A stretch of DNA of 35,669 nucleotides from Pontiellaceae bacterium (GTDB lineage: Bacteria; Verrucomicrobiota; Kiritimatiellia; Kiritimatiellales; Tichowtungiaceae), in NCBI GenBank assembly GCA_029939835.1, contig JAOZSE010000005.1, positions 1 to 35,669 on the forward strand. Reading direction: 5' to 3'. The notes below the pieces were generated by a model. The model was not told where the DNA came from, did no database searches, and saw only the letters and a list, made by a program, of their open reading frames with translations. The stretch's first letter is position 1; the number at the start of each line of letters is the position of its first letter. The translations under genes were made by a program, and so were the position numbers. Below, one piece after another: positions 25,822-34,249 of the stretch.

Positions 25822-26205
25822 ATGAGAATCAGAGGCTGGGGACGAATTCAAAACAGTATACGAACGGTTCAAAACCGGCTCGGTGCCAATGCCGTTATTC
25901 TGCTTTACCACCGGGTCACCGAAGACATGCCCGATCCGCAGCGTCTGGCTGTTTCCCCCGACAATTTTTCACAGCAGATGGAGGTGCTCGCCGCAACCAC
26001 CTGCCCGGTTCCTCTCGAAGAACTGCCCGACCGGCTGAAAAAGCGAAAACGGTCTTTGTCGCCGGGATCCCGTATGACCCACCAACACCTTATTCTTATT
26101 TTTGAGAACAAGGAAAGTCCGCCCTGTGTAATTTGCTCGTGTCAGCGCAAAATTCTAATAAACGCAGGAGCTGGCGCAAATAATGCTCATTTATATGCAA
26201 AATAG
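25822..26205 (+). pseudogene. Truncated polysaccharide deacetylase (CE4), N-terminal remnant
   Basis: The first 80 or so codons after the ATG (with GGGAGGG upstream) read as the start of a CE4 deacetylase: 'AVILLYHRVTEDMPDPQRL', 'SPDNFSQQMEVLAATTCPVPLEEL'. The TFDDG metal-binding motif that should come next is absent; after 'KKRKRSLSPGS' the frame turns into unrelated sequence and stops at 26203-26205. No continuation appears in the other frames. The break is near 26065. About 130 residues of catalytic domain are missing, so the product cannot be an active deacetylase. It lies directly beside a palindromic repeat, which could have promoted the deletion. The ORF-track start at 25585 lies inside that repeat. 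Confidence 0.7.
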
Positions 26206-26302
26206 ATTTGGCGGGCCGCTTGACAAGATTCCACGTTTCGAGGAACGTTGGTTGTTAATGCGGAAACGAGTACTGAGCCCTGCCCGTCTTACGGGGAAAA
26301 TT

Positions 26303-27850
26303 ATGAAATATCGAATGATTGCAATTTATATTTTGGTGGGACTGCTGGCAGATGTAACAAATGCGGCGGATTATTATGTTTCAACATCGGGTAAGGACTC
26401 CAACCCTGGAACGGCCAGCTCTCCTTGGAAATACTGCCCCGGCATGAGGGCATGGAGCGGCAATGTGTCCCTTAATCCCGGTGATACAGTATATTTTGAC
26501 AACTCGGATACATGGGAACACAACGAAGGATATCTGTTATATGTTGAAGGCGGAGTAACCTATGATGGGGAAACGTGGGGTGGCGGAAATAATGCGATTC
26601 TAAAGTCCACCGGAAATATGGCCGTCTTGGTGCGTATGTACGAAGATGACGCCATAGAACCGACGGTTTTAAAGGGATTTGAAATAGATGGCGGCAATTA
26701 TGGCGGGGTAACGCATACGGGTGCGGGAGTCGGTATAAACTGGCCAAATTCCTATAATAATCTAACGGGTGCGGTGAAGCGAATAGAAAACTGTCATGTT
26801 CACCATACTGGATACGATAGAGAGCAAGGGGATGGGGGTTACAGTTATGGCATTTTGGTTGGCGCAATCGGGAAGAAAACCAAAAATGTAGAGGTGCTTA
26901 ACTGCCTGGTTCACGATACAGCCCGAACCGGAATTACCATTTATCCAGAAACCACCCCAGCCGGAGCGATAGAGTCGGTGGTGGTTCGCAACTGCGAGGT
27001 GTATAATACGGGGGTCAACTCAGAATCGGTCGGCCGGAGTATTTCGGTGATAAGCGACTGCAAAGATATTCTGGTTGAATATAACTACATACACACTGGC
27101 GCAGGAGAACTCGGCGTCCACGCCGTACAGTCGCATAACAGAGGCCCAACAAATGTAACTTTTCGGTATAATGTAGTAATTGGTGGTGATCGTAAGGGTT
27201 TTGCTGATGAAAGCGCGCGTACACAACAAAGGCAGTATAATGTGTACGGAAACCTTTTTATCCAATGCGCTGATTATGGAGTCCATATTTTCAATCCGTC
27301 ACCCAACTGTATTGCTAAATTCTATAACAATACGTTTTTTGATAACTGCCAAGATTCCAACGCCCGGGAAGTTTATTTTGCATCGGCATCATCTACACCC
27401 GATATTGAGTTTATTAACAACATCGTATGGGCGCGGTCGGGAAGCTATGCAATGTATGACTCAAGCGGCGACACTATTATGCACAGCAACAATCTCTATT
27501 ACCGGAATGGGGGCGGGAATGTGGTTTATAACGGCGGCTCCACCTATACGGCCGCGACGGCTTCTAATTACGAAGATACCGCGCAAAGCGCCGACCCTCT
27601 TTTTATCGACACCAACAGCCTGCCGACATCGGTTAATTCGACAAGCGGTGTTAATAACGACGGCCTGCAACCGCAATCCGGATCGGTAGCCATTGACAAT
27701 GGAACATCCGGATTTGGCTCTATTGACATCGATGGCACATCCATTCCGGTCGGAGATCGGGATATCGGTGCTTATGAGTCCAGCCCAGACGGCGGTGAGA
27801 TTCAAATTCCAGAACCTCCTTCTCGTCCACGCGTGGTTCCTGATATTTAA
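26303..27850 (+). CDS. Secreted right-handed parallel beta-helix protein
   Basis: The 515-aa protein has a signal peptide (about 1-21, 'YILVGLLADVTNA') and then 'DYYVSTSGKDSNPGTASSPW', the common opening of pectate-lyase-like beta-helix proteins. The helix body (about 100-430) has Asn-rich turns such as 'VEVLNCLVHDTARTGITIY' and 'VEYNYIHTGAGE'. The end has 'SADPLFID', 'SGSVAIDNG' and 'RDIGAYE', the closing pattern often seen in such proteins. It may be a polysaccharide lyase or a binding protein for the polymer made by this locus; no catalytic residues can be assigned. I chose the ATG at 26303, with GGGGAAAA upstream, since the earlier ORF-track start gives no signal peptide. It is convergent with the asparagine-synthase-like gene. 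Confidence 0.85.
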   Translation: MKYRMIAIYILVGLLADVTNAADYYVSTSGKDSNPGTASSPWKYCPGMRAWSGNVSLNPGDTVYFDNSDTWEHNEGYLLYVEGGVTYDGETWGGGNNAILKSTGNMAVLVRMYEDDAIEPTVLKGFEIDGGNYGGVTHTGAGVGINWPNSYNNLTGAVKRIENCHVHHTGYDREQGDGGYSYGILVGAIGKKTKNVEVLNCLVHDTARTGITIYPETTPAGAIESVVVRNCEVYNTGVNSESVGRSISVISDCKDILVEYNYIHTGAGELGVHAVQSHNRGPTNVTFRYNVVIGGDRKGFADESARTQQRQYNVYGNLFIQCADYGVHIFNPSPNCIAKFYNNTFFDNCQDSNAREVYFASASSTPDIEFINNIVWARSGSYAMYDSSGDTIMHSNNLYYRNGGGNVVYNGGSTYTAATASNYEDTAQSADPLFIDTNSLPTSVNSTSGVNNDGLQPQSGSVAIDNGTSGFGSIDIDGTSIPVGDRDIGAYESSPDGGEIQIPEPPSRPRVVPDI

Positions 27851-27882
27851 TCAGTCGCTGAATTCACTATACGCAAGGATAT

Positions 27883-29685
27883 CTAATCCTGAAATGCCTC
27901 GTAATAAAAAAGCGTAGCAATCCGGCAAAGCATGTCCGTATAAGCCGTACGGGTGTTAGCATCGGTATCCGGTTTTATGATTTCCTCAAAGCGCCTGCGG
28001 TCTAAGAAATCCCATAGTGGCGAGCTGGTGTTGTCCATACAGAAGGTTCTTATCCTTTGACTCTCGCCCACTATCATTCTGTGAATATTAAAGAATGTTC
28101 CTGTCTGAATTTGTTTTGCACATCGCAGTTTTCTCGTAAGTGGCTGAATCACCTTCTTTCTAATAACCAAATGAGGAAACGCCAGCCCAGACAACTGAGT
28201 CAACCAAGGATCCTTGCCAAACGGCATTGCGTGAAGCTCGGGGATTAAACGAGTAAGCTGGTAATGAAGCGGCTCAGCATAGCGGTTCCACACTGGGAGA
28301 TGGAAAGCCGCCTCCACAAATGGCCGAGTACAGAGCGGTGAAAAAACGTCGTGAGACTCCTGAACTTTTCTATAGTCAACACCTCCCCAGCGCCGAATCT
28401 TTTCAAAGGTGTGAAAAAAGTCCGGCATTTCTGAAAAGCTGTATCCGGTGTCCGCCCACTTTGCAACCCAGTCGCGTACAAATTGACGCGCCAATGTCAT
28501 CGCCGATTCTTTTACAAGTCCACTATAGGAGTAGAGCGTCTGTCGCTCCAGCCAAAGAGTCGCACCATTCAAGTCGTTCTTTTTCAAAAAGAACACTCTG
28601 GGATCACGATACGCCCGGCGAGCAATTCCGCCGCCAATGCCCAACAGCCGAATCGGTATTTCAGGCGGGGTGCGCTCTCCCGGAAGCAGGTCTGCTATCT
28701 GGTAAAGACTCAGTAATCCGTCATGCTGGCGGACTAGCCGACAAATCAGTTTGTCCCACTGGCTGGAGAAAATATCGGGGTCGGGGCGATGAATTCTAAG
28801 CGGAAGATGGAGCCGTTCGGCAATGGCAACGGCCGTATTAACATCACTCTCGTGAGTAGTAGCGTCAGTGTAATAGTCGGCAGACAATTTTCCTCGCAAT
28901 ATAAATGACAGCATAAGACGTGTGTCGCGTCCTCCCGTCAAAGGGCATTGTATCTTGTAATCATTTTCAAAAGCGCGCAACAGTGCAACCATGCGATCAC
29001 TCAGTTCACGTGCTTCAGAACGCCCAACTTTCTTTTTCTTACGGTATCTGAAGAGATCGGTTGGAGAATAGTATTGTAACTGGGCAGGTGTTGGTCTATT
29101 CGCCGTCCAGCGCCAATGTGCACCACTTGGAACAATCTGTACTGCTCGGTTCAGTGTCCGATCGCCGCTGGCCCATCCAAGGCTAAGCGTCAGACTGATA
29201 CCCAGGGGATCGAGGGTGGAGTCCTTACAAAGCCGCGCCAGCAAGCGCGCACTATTGCTTATCATAAGTTTACCATCGACGGATGCATAGAAAACCTGCG
29301 TCATTCCCAGATAATCCGTCAGAAGCTCCATCTCCGGTATCTCAGGACGGATGCGAAGAATGGAAAAACAGCCTTCCAACCGTTCCGGCAGACTATCCCA
29401 ATGTGCAGCCAGATTTTCAGAACGCATTGCATTGATCCGGCCTTCGGCATCCACCATACAACCATCGAACAATACGATCTCATTCGGCTGCTGGTGTAGA
29501 TACTGTCGCGAACCTCTAACGTCACTGCTGCTCTGTACGCACGCAACAAAAGCGCGTCCGGCAGGAGTACGCCAAACCGGCTCTGCATCAAGGGAGGGAT
29601 AATCTTGGGCAATTTCCTGGAGGCAATGGAGCGCAATCGCCTGTTCCTGTTCCGAGAGACCCCACCCTGCCACATAAAGATTCAT
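27883..29685 (-). CDS. Asparagine synthase-related protein, glutaminase cysteine absent
   Basis: The 600-aa protein has an N-terminal domain (about 1-195) resembling class II glutamine amidotransferases, including 'FDGCMVDAEGRI' and 'LEGCFSILRI'. However, it begins 'MNLYVAGWG' and lacks the catalytic Cys at position 2. The C-terminal synthetase domain begins near 225 with 'CPLTGGRDTRLML' (248-260), a form of the SGGxDS pyrophosphate loop with Ser replaced by Thr and Arg. Such proteins are common in exopolysaccharide loci, where they may amidate uronic acids. Without the cysteine it would need free ammonia or a partner, or it may do something else. A long inverted repeat lies upstream at 29776-29820. 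Confidence 0.85.
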   Translation of the reverse strand: MNLYVAGWGLSEQEQAIALHCLQEIAQDYPSLDAEPVWRTPAGRAFVACVQSSSDVRGSRQYLHQQPNEIVLFDGCMVDAEGRINAMRSENLAAHWDSLPERLEGCFSILRIRPEIPEMELLTDYLGMTQVFYASVDGKLMISNSARLLARLCKDSTLDPLGISLTLSLGWASGDRTLNRAVQIVPSGAHWRWTANRPTPAQLQYYSPTDLFRYRKKKKVGRSEARELSDRMVALLRAFENDYKIQCPLTGGRDTRLMLSFILRGKLSADYYTDATTHESDVNTAVAIAERLHLPLRIHRPDPDIFSSQWDKLICRLVRQHDGLLSLYQIADLLPGERTPPEIPIRLLGIGGGIARRAYRDPRVFFLKKNDLNGATLWLERQTLYSYSGLVKESAMTLARQFVRDWVAKWADTGYSFSEMPDFFHTFEKIRRWGGVDYRKVQESHDVFSPLCTRPFVEAAFHLPVWNRYAEPLHYQLTRLIPELHAMPFGKDPWLTQLSGLAFPHLVIRKKVIQPLTRKLRCAKQIQTGTFFNIHRMIVGESQRIRTFCMDNTSSPLWDFLDRRRFEEIIKPDTDANTRTAYTDMLCRIATLFYYEAFQD

Positions 29686-29775
29686 TTTAAGTCAAAGCCG
29701 GAATTACATTAATTAGATTGGCATCGTATCGGGAGCTTGGTGTCGGTGCAATATTAAACAGACCTTAACTGTCAA

Positions 29776-29820
29776 TTAGCGGTCGACAAACCACGTATAA
29801 TGATCGCAGATAGCCGCTAA
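29776..29820. other. Inverted repeat upstream of the asparagine synthase-like gene
   Basis: TTAGCGG (29776-29782) and CCGCTAA (29814-29820) are perfect inverted copies 31 bases apart in the 194-base gap. A TTGACA read on the minus strand lies beside it, but no well-spaced -10 follows. It may be an operator or a weak transcript end for the deacetylase gene. Confidence 0.3.
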
Positions 29821-29879
29821 ACTCTTTATAAAAATGGGTCTTCCGAAGAATCTGAAACAGTCACAGTCTGACTGGATAT

Positions 29880-30626
29880 TCATTGCCCCTGATCTCCAAC
29901 TGCATCCAAAACTTGGTTAACTGTCATGACTTTGATTTTCGTTTCATAACATTTTTTGACAACGGCTTCAAAATAGTGCTGGGAACAGCCGTATGCAGAA
30001 TAGTTTCTTCGCACATCATGCGTGTAAAAGATAAGCCAGCCGTTTGATCGTTTCACTTCAGCAATTTGTTGATAAATATAGTCTAAAGCATTTCTGTCTT
30101 CATACAGTTGGATCGCTTTTAAACTATTTAAATCCGTTCTTCCCCGATTAATGCCGGGTGCAATCCCCCGGGCGCTTCTGAACCGGTCGCGCACCAGCTT
30201 TTTTCCGACGAGAGTCTGCTCGCCAAGCGGATAGGCAAAATTCTTGAAACGCCGCCCCGGAAACAGTTTCTTAAGCTCCTCTGAATTCTTATCTAAATCC
30301 TCTTCGATAGTTTTTTCATCCGTCTTGTAAAAATTGATGTGGCTAAAGGTATGGCAGGCCAGCTCATTTCCCGCGTCAAGACACCGTTCAAGATGTTTGC
30401 CGGTAAAGCAGACCTCCGATGTTTTATTATCCAGAAAAGACAGGGCGATATAGTACGTTCCTGCAAAGCCGTATTTTGATAATACGGCTCCGCCGTTTTC
30501 AAAAGCGGATGCCGGAGCATCATCAAAAGTAAACGAGATTACCGGCTCATTGAGTTTGATTTTAGCCGTTTTAACGTAGCCGGCTTTAATAATCCGGTTG
30601 GCGGCAGACTGGATGATATCTTTCAT
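29880..30626 (-). CDS. Polysaccharide deacetylase (CE4/NodB family)
   Basis: The 248-aa enzyme has the NodB core: 'SFTFDDAP' (31-38) with the catalytic and metal-binding aspartates, 'HTFSH' (H92, H96) for zinc, and 'AYPLGEQ' where the usual arginine motif lies. A late 'FYTHDV' (about residue 200) supplies the last catalytic His. There is no signal peptide, so it may act in the cytoplasm on a lipid-linked sugar, or leave the cell by another route. It would remove N-acetyl groups from an amino sugar. The start overlaps the stop of the upstream GT2 gene by four bases (ATGA), so the two are coupled. Confidence 0.9.
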   Translation of the reverse strand: MKDIIQSAANRIIKAGYVKTAKIKLNEPVISFTFDDAPASAFENGGAVLSKYGFAGTYYIALSFLDNKTSEVCFTGKHLERCLDAGNELACHTFSHINFYKTDEKTIEEDLDKNSEELKKLFPGRRFKNFAYPLGEQTLVGKKLVRDRFRSARGIAPGINRGRTDLNSLKAIQLYEDRNALDYIYQQIAEVKRSNGWLIFYTHDVRRNYSAYGCSQHYFEAVVKKCYETKIKVMTVNQVLDAVGDQGQ

Positions 30627-31597
30627 TTTTTATGCGGGGTGACCAGATATTTAATCAGATACAGGCTGCGCGAAAGACAGTTGACCATCGGAATAGCGTG
30701 CCGCAGCCAGTCCGGGACAGAATGGCGTGTAAACCATCGAACACATAGGATGGAACAGAAAAAATAAACAAGTATTCTGCCGGTGCACTGCACAAATGTA
30801 AAAGCGTTCCGCATCAGGTCGGCATTTGCTGATTCAAACGCCTGATAACAGCGCGCCGTCTGAAAGTTGCGGGAAAGGATATACGTAATGGACATATTCC
30901 GTTCCGGAACCAGATGGTACACCACGAGTTCGGGATCGTACCAGAAGTGCGGATATCTGCGCGCAATTCGGCTCGACAGCTCGGCGCCTTCCCCAAAAAT
31001 CATTTTATCCCCTTTGGGTCCTAAATCCGTTGAAAATCCGCCGATTTCGTCCAGTGTGCTTTTACGAATGCAAAAGTTGGATTCCGAAAAGCCGAATAGG
31101 CACTCCTTCGGGCAGAGAAACCGCGCATGGTTTCCCTCGCTTCTTATCTCCAGCGAATCGGTAAACCACGCAGGTTTTTCGGTCGTATAATACGGAAGAG
31201 TCCTGCCGCCCACGACAGCTGGCGGCGGGCCAACCGTTTCAAACGCATTCAGAACTCTTTCCAGCCAGCAGTCGTCAGCATATGCATCGTCATCCATGAA
31301 ACAGATATAACGGCCTTTAGCCGCTGAAATGCCTTTATTGCGCGCAGGACTTACCCCCTGTCTGGATTCACTCAGGAGAGAAAAGTTTTCATGCGCTTCA
31401 ACATATTTTGAGGCCACCTTGGCGGTATCGTCGGTTGAGTTGTTATCAACGACAATGACCTCGTATAAACCGCAGGGAACGGCCTGTCGGGTCAGGGATT
31501 CCAGACAGCGGCCAATAGACCCCGCTCCGTTATAGGAGGCAATGACAACCGATAATTTAATGTTTCCGCTTTCCATTTTTCTTAACACCAAATTCAT
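30623..31597 (-). CDS. Glycosyltransferase family 2
   Basis: The 324-aa enzyme has 'LSVVIASYNGAGSI' (15-28), 'VVDNNSTDDT' (49-58), 'SPARNKGI' (83-90) and the metal-binding 'FMDDDAYAD' (100-108). A membrane segment appears near 270-290 ('ILVYFFCSILCV'). It is an inverting GT-A transferase that probably acts on the lipid-linked repeat unit. TGATG at 31595-31599 joins the stop of the upstream GT2 gene to this start, supporting the ATG at 31597 over an in-frame ATG seven codons later. It is part of a tight minus-strand operon. Confidence 0.92.
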   Translation of the reverse strand: MNLVLRKMESGNIKLSVVIASYNGAGSIGRCLESLTRQAVPCGLYEVIVVDNNSTDDTAKVASKYVEAHENFSLLSESRQGVSPARNKGISAAKGRYICFMDDDAYADDCWLERVLNAFETVGPPPAVVGGRTLPYYTTEKPAWFTDSLEIRSEGNHARFLCPKECLFGFSESNFCIRKSTLDEIGGFSTDLGPKGDKMIFGEGAELSSRIARRYPHFWYDPELVVYHLVPERNMSITYILSRNFQTARCYQAFESANADLMRNAFTFVQCTGRILVYFFCSILCVRWFTRHSVPDWLRHAIPMVNCLSRSLYLIKYLVTPHKK

Positions 31598-32559
31598 CAG
31601 TCACCGTGAACGCTTTTGTATTCGGCATAGCGTGAACCGAACATTCCGGCGAACATCCCGGCTCCCCAGAAAATGTATTGAAGATAAAGAACGGGATATT
31701 CCCGCCCCAGCGGCCACGTTAGCGGAAGAAAAAAAGCGCCCCGTACTACACACCAGCAGGCACGTGTAACCAGACGCAGTCTGGTTTTCAGGCTGTCTAT
31801 GTTTGCAATGTCAACCACGCTCAGTGTGTTACCCAAGCGATAGCTTCGTTGCAGGAGCCACCTTGCACGAGCCCGGCTTTCGGGCACAGTTTCATGCACG
31901 CAGGCGTCATCCGCCCAAATGATCCGGTAACCGGCCAGGCCGATACGTTGAAAGAAATCCCGATCTTCACCGCCCATTAATGCGAAGCGATGGTCAAAGC
32001 ACAGGTCGAGTTCACGGAGAATTCGCGTGCGGAAGATGACGTTGTTGGTGAAGCAATACGGAAGGCATGTGCCGGTTGTATAGCGGAGCTGACTAAAGAA
32101 ATCCCCCGTCGTAATCCATCGCGGAGTGTCCGGGGGAAATTCAGCGATGACCGGCCCCGAAACGACATCGGCATCGTATTCACGCTGGACGCGGAAAAGT
32201 TGATCAAGCCAGTCGGGACTGGGGATTTCATCGTCGTCTATAAAGCCAATCCATTCACTGTCACCAGCTTCGGACAGCGCGCGATTACGGGCATAGGTGA
32301 TGCCGCGCCGCGGCTCAACGTGATAGCTGACCGGCCACGGAATGGATTTGGCGGCATCGGTTACGGCCACGCGCGCACTGGCATCGGGGTCGTTATCAAC
32401 GATCACAATCCGTAATTCAGGCGGCAAGCCAGTGAAAGTAAGTTGACCCAGACCCGCCAACATCTGCGCAACGCCAACGGGACGATGATACGTCAGCGCG
32501 CAAAGTGTAAGCGTGGGCGGGGACTCCTTCCCTGATTCAGATAGACCGAGTTTAGACAT
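31597..32559 (-). CDS. Glycosyltransferase family 2
   Basis: The 320-aa enzyme has 'LTLCALTYHRPVGVAQML' (17-34), 'IVIVDNDPDAS' (51-61), 'RGITYARNRAL' (85-95) and 'IGFIDDDEIP' (104-113). These match the GT2 nucleotide and metal sites. The C-terminal half has 'MGGEDRDFFQRI', the acceptor-side ED motif, and a hydrophobic stretch near 270-300. GGAGAAAA lies upstream of the ATG. It overlaps the following GT2 gene by one base and follows the deacetylase gene after 36 bases. The two GT2 proteins are similar in plan but clearly different in sequence, so they probably add different sugars. Confidence 0.92.
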   Translation of the reverse strand: MSKLGLSESGKESPPTLTLCALTYHRPVGVAQMLAGLGQLTFTGLPPELRIVIVDNDPDASARVAVTDAAKSIPWPVSYHVEPRRGITYARNRALSEAGDSEWIGFIDDDEIPSPDWLDQLFRVQREYDADVVSGPVIAEFPPDTPRWITTGDFFSQLRYTTGTCLPYCFTNNVIFRTRILRELDLCFDHRFALMGGEDRDFFQRIGLAGYRIIWADDACVHETVPESRARARWLLQRSYRLGNTLSVVDIANIDSLKTRLRLVTRACWCVVRGAFFLPLTWPLGREYPVLYLQYIFWGAGMFAGMFGSRYAEYKSVHGD

Positions 32560-32595
32560 GTTAGATTTTCTCCAGCAGCCCGGAGCCTTCGCTTT

Positions 32596-33294
32596 TTAAA
32601 ACAAATTTATATTCGTTCGGATGTCTGCAGCTTGCGCATGGTTTAATATTCGCTCCGTCAACGTAAGCGTAAATCGCTTGCAAAACGCATAATCCACTGG
32701 CCGATCATAGTCATGCATAAGGATCACCTGACAGGGATCGGCTACAATCTTTTTGAAAATATCATCATCAGGCAAATGCTTCCGTGCATCCCCGCTGTCC
32801 AGGGTCCAGTAGATAACCGGCGCCTTTTTCAGCCACAAATAGACTAAACTGATACCGTTAAGCCTCCCGTAGGTTGGCCGGAAGGGATAAACGCCTCGAC
32901 TTTCACCTAAAACACGATCTATGGCGCTCCACCCTTTTTTAATGTCGCTTACGGCTCTCCATGGCGCAACTTTCAGATGATGCAAATGTTCATATCCGTG
33001 CGAGGCGACGACCTGTTCCTTGTGGATGGACCGAAGGATTTCTGGACAGGCTTCAGCCCTTTCGCCTGTCACAAAAAAGGTCGCCGTTCCGCTAAATGTT
33101 TTCAAAAGGTCGAGCAACTGGAGGGTCAGTGCATCACCGGGGCCGTCATCAAACGTCAGAAACAGTGCGTTCTTTTTATCCGCCTTCTTTTTGAGCAATC
33201 GTGTCGCAAAGTATTTCAGCCAGAAAGCGGGAAAAACATAATAAAACCCGACTCCGGCGCACAGTATGAATACCGCTCCAACAAAATAGATCAT
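32596..33294 (-). CDS. Membrane-anchored polysaccharide deacetylase (CE4/NodB family)
   Basis: The 232-aa enzyme starts with an uncleaved-looking hydrophobic anchor (about 1-22), placing the catalytic domain outside the inner membrane. It shows 'LTFDDGPGD' (46-54), 'SHGYEHLHH' (H99, H103 as zinc ligands), 'YPFRPTYGRLN' (arginine motif) and 'VILMHDYDR' near 190. It differs clearly from the deacetylase encoded at 29880-30626, which lacks the anchor. It would deacetylate the exported polymer or a lipid-linked intermediate. It leads the minus-strand group of deacetylase and GT2 genes. No strong ribosome site is seen. Confidence 0.9.
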   Translation of the reverse strand: MIYFVGAVFILCAGVGFYYVFPAFWLKYFATRLLKKKADKKNALFLTFDDGPGDALTLQLLDLLKTFSGTATFFVTGERAEACPEILRSIHKEQVVASHGYEHLHHLKVAPWRAVSDIKKGWSAIDRVLGESRGVYPFRPTYGRLNGISLVYLWLKKAPVIYWTLDSGDARKHLPDDDIFKKIVADPCQVILMHDYDRPVDYAFCKRFTLTLTERILNHAQAADIRTNINLF

Positions 33295-33371
33295 GCCAGA
33301 GTGATGCCCGAATCAGACCCGAAAAGCAAGACCGGATGCGAAGCGAACTGTTTGCCGAATAGTTGTTACTT

Positions 33372-34232
33372 TCATTCCAGCGGCAGAATCGCTTTGACGC
33401 CGTAGAAACGCACCCAGCTGTTGGTGGCGGGTTCATCCTGCACGGTGAGTGTGCCGGTTCCATCGTGCAACAGGCCGGAGCCGGTGTTCATCCAGTCCCC
33501 GGAAACCAGATTCGTCGCGAACCGAAGCCGATAAAGACGCGTCGGGCGTGTCTGCCACGAAAGCGTATTGGTCGCGCCGCCCGCTTTATCAAGCGTCACC
33601 CACAGGTAATCGTTGGCATCGAACGGATCGGTATCGGTGCCGTATTCGTCAACATCTGAAATTCCGTCGCCATCCGAATCAGCTCCGCCATCGGCAAGTA
33701 CGGTAAGAACGTTGGTGTATCCGTATTCCCACGCGTCGGGAATACCATCGGTATCGGAATCCGGCCCGGCATCAATCGTTTCGGTGCGGACATAAGCCTG
33801 TGCATTGCTCAGTGAAATCCAGCCGGTATTGGCGCTCCAAGCATACCCGCCCAGATTAGCGGTCAGCAGGTCAACGTGCGGCTGCCCATGGGTCTGCTCA
33901 AAGGTGATCCAGCCGATGTTCGCGCCATAGGCATAGCCGGAGAGGTTTCCGGCCCCGTCATGATTCACCCCCCAGTCGCTGTCCAACAGGTTTGAATACT
34001 GCCAGCCGTTGGTCGGGCCGCTGCCTAAGCAAATCCACCCGCAGTTGGCGGAATAAACGTAACCGGTGCAGTACGCCTGCCCGATCACCGCACCGTGCGT
34101 CACGTTCCCGAGCGCATTGATCCAACCGGTGTTGGCACCGTAGGCGTAGGGATGATTTGCGTCAATCGTCGTGTCGGCCATGCAGGTGATAACGGCAATG
34201 AGAGCCATCATTGCCAGTATCCGCTTTTTCAT
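33372..34232 (-). CDS. Secreted protein with four aromatic 'YAYGANTGWI' repeats and TSP3-like calcium repeats
   Basis: The 286-aa protein has a signal peptide (about 1-19). Four repeats of about 25-40 residues follow: 'YAYGANTGWINA', 'YVYSANCGWICL', 'YAYGANIGWITF' and 'YAWSANTGWISL' (about 28-150). Next come two thrombospondin type 3-like acidic calcium repeats, 'DSDTDGIPDAWEYG' and 'DSDGDGISDVDEYG' (about 157-205). The C-terminal beta domain has 'LSWQTRPTRLYRLRFATNL', a style common in secreted proteins of Verrucomicrobia and relatives. The gene starts 17 bases after the beta-helix gene's stop and has GGGGGGTG upstream. It is likely a surface or secreted structural protein; no enzymatic motif is visible. 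Confidence 0.85.
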   Translation of the reverse strand: MKKRILAMMALIAVITCMADTTIDANHPYAYGANTGWINALGNVTHGAVIGQAYCTGYVYSANCGWICLGSGPTNGWQYSNLLDSDWGVNHDGAGNLSGYAYGANIGWITFEQTHGQPHVDLLTANLGGYAWSANTGWISLSNAQAYVRTETIDAGPDSDTDGIPDAWEYGYTNVLTVLADGGADSDGDGISDVDEYGTDTDPFDANDYLWVTLDKAGGATNTLSWQTRPTRLYRLRFATNLVSGDWMNTGSGLLHDGTGTLTVQDEPATNSWVRFYGVKAILPLE

Positions 34233-34249
34233 CTTGATATCACCCCCCC

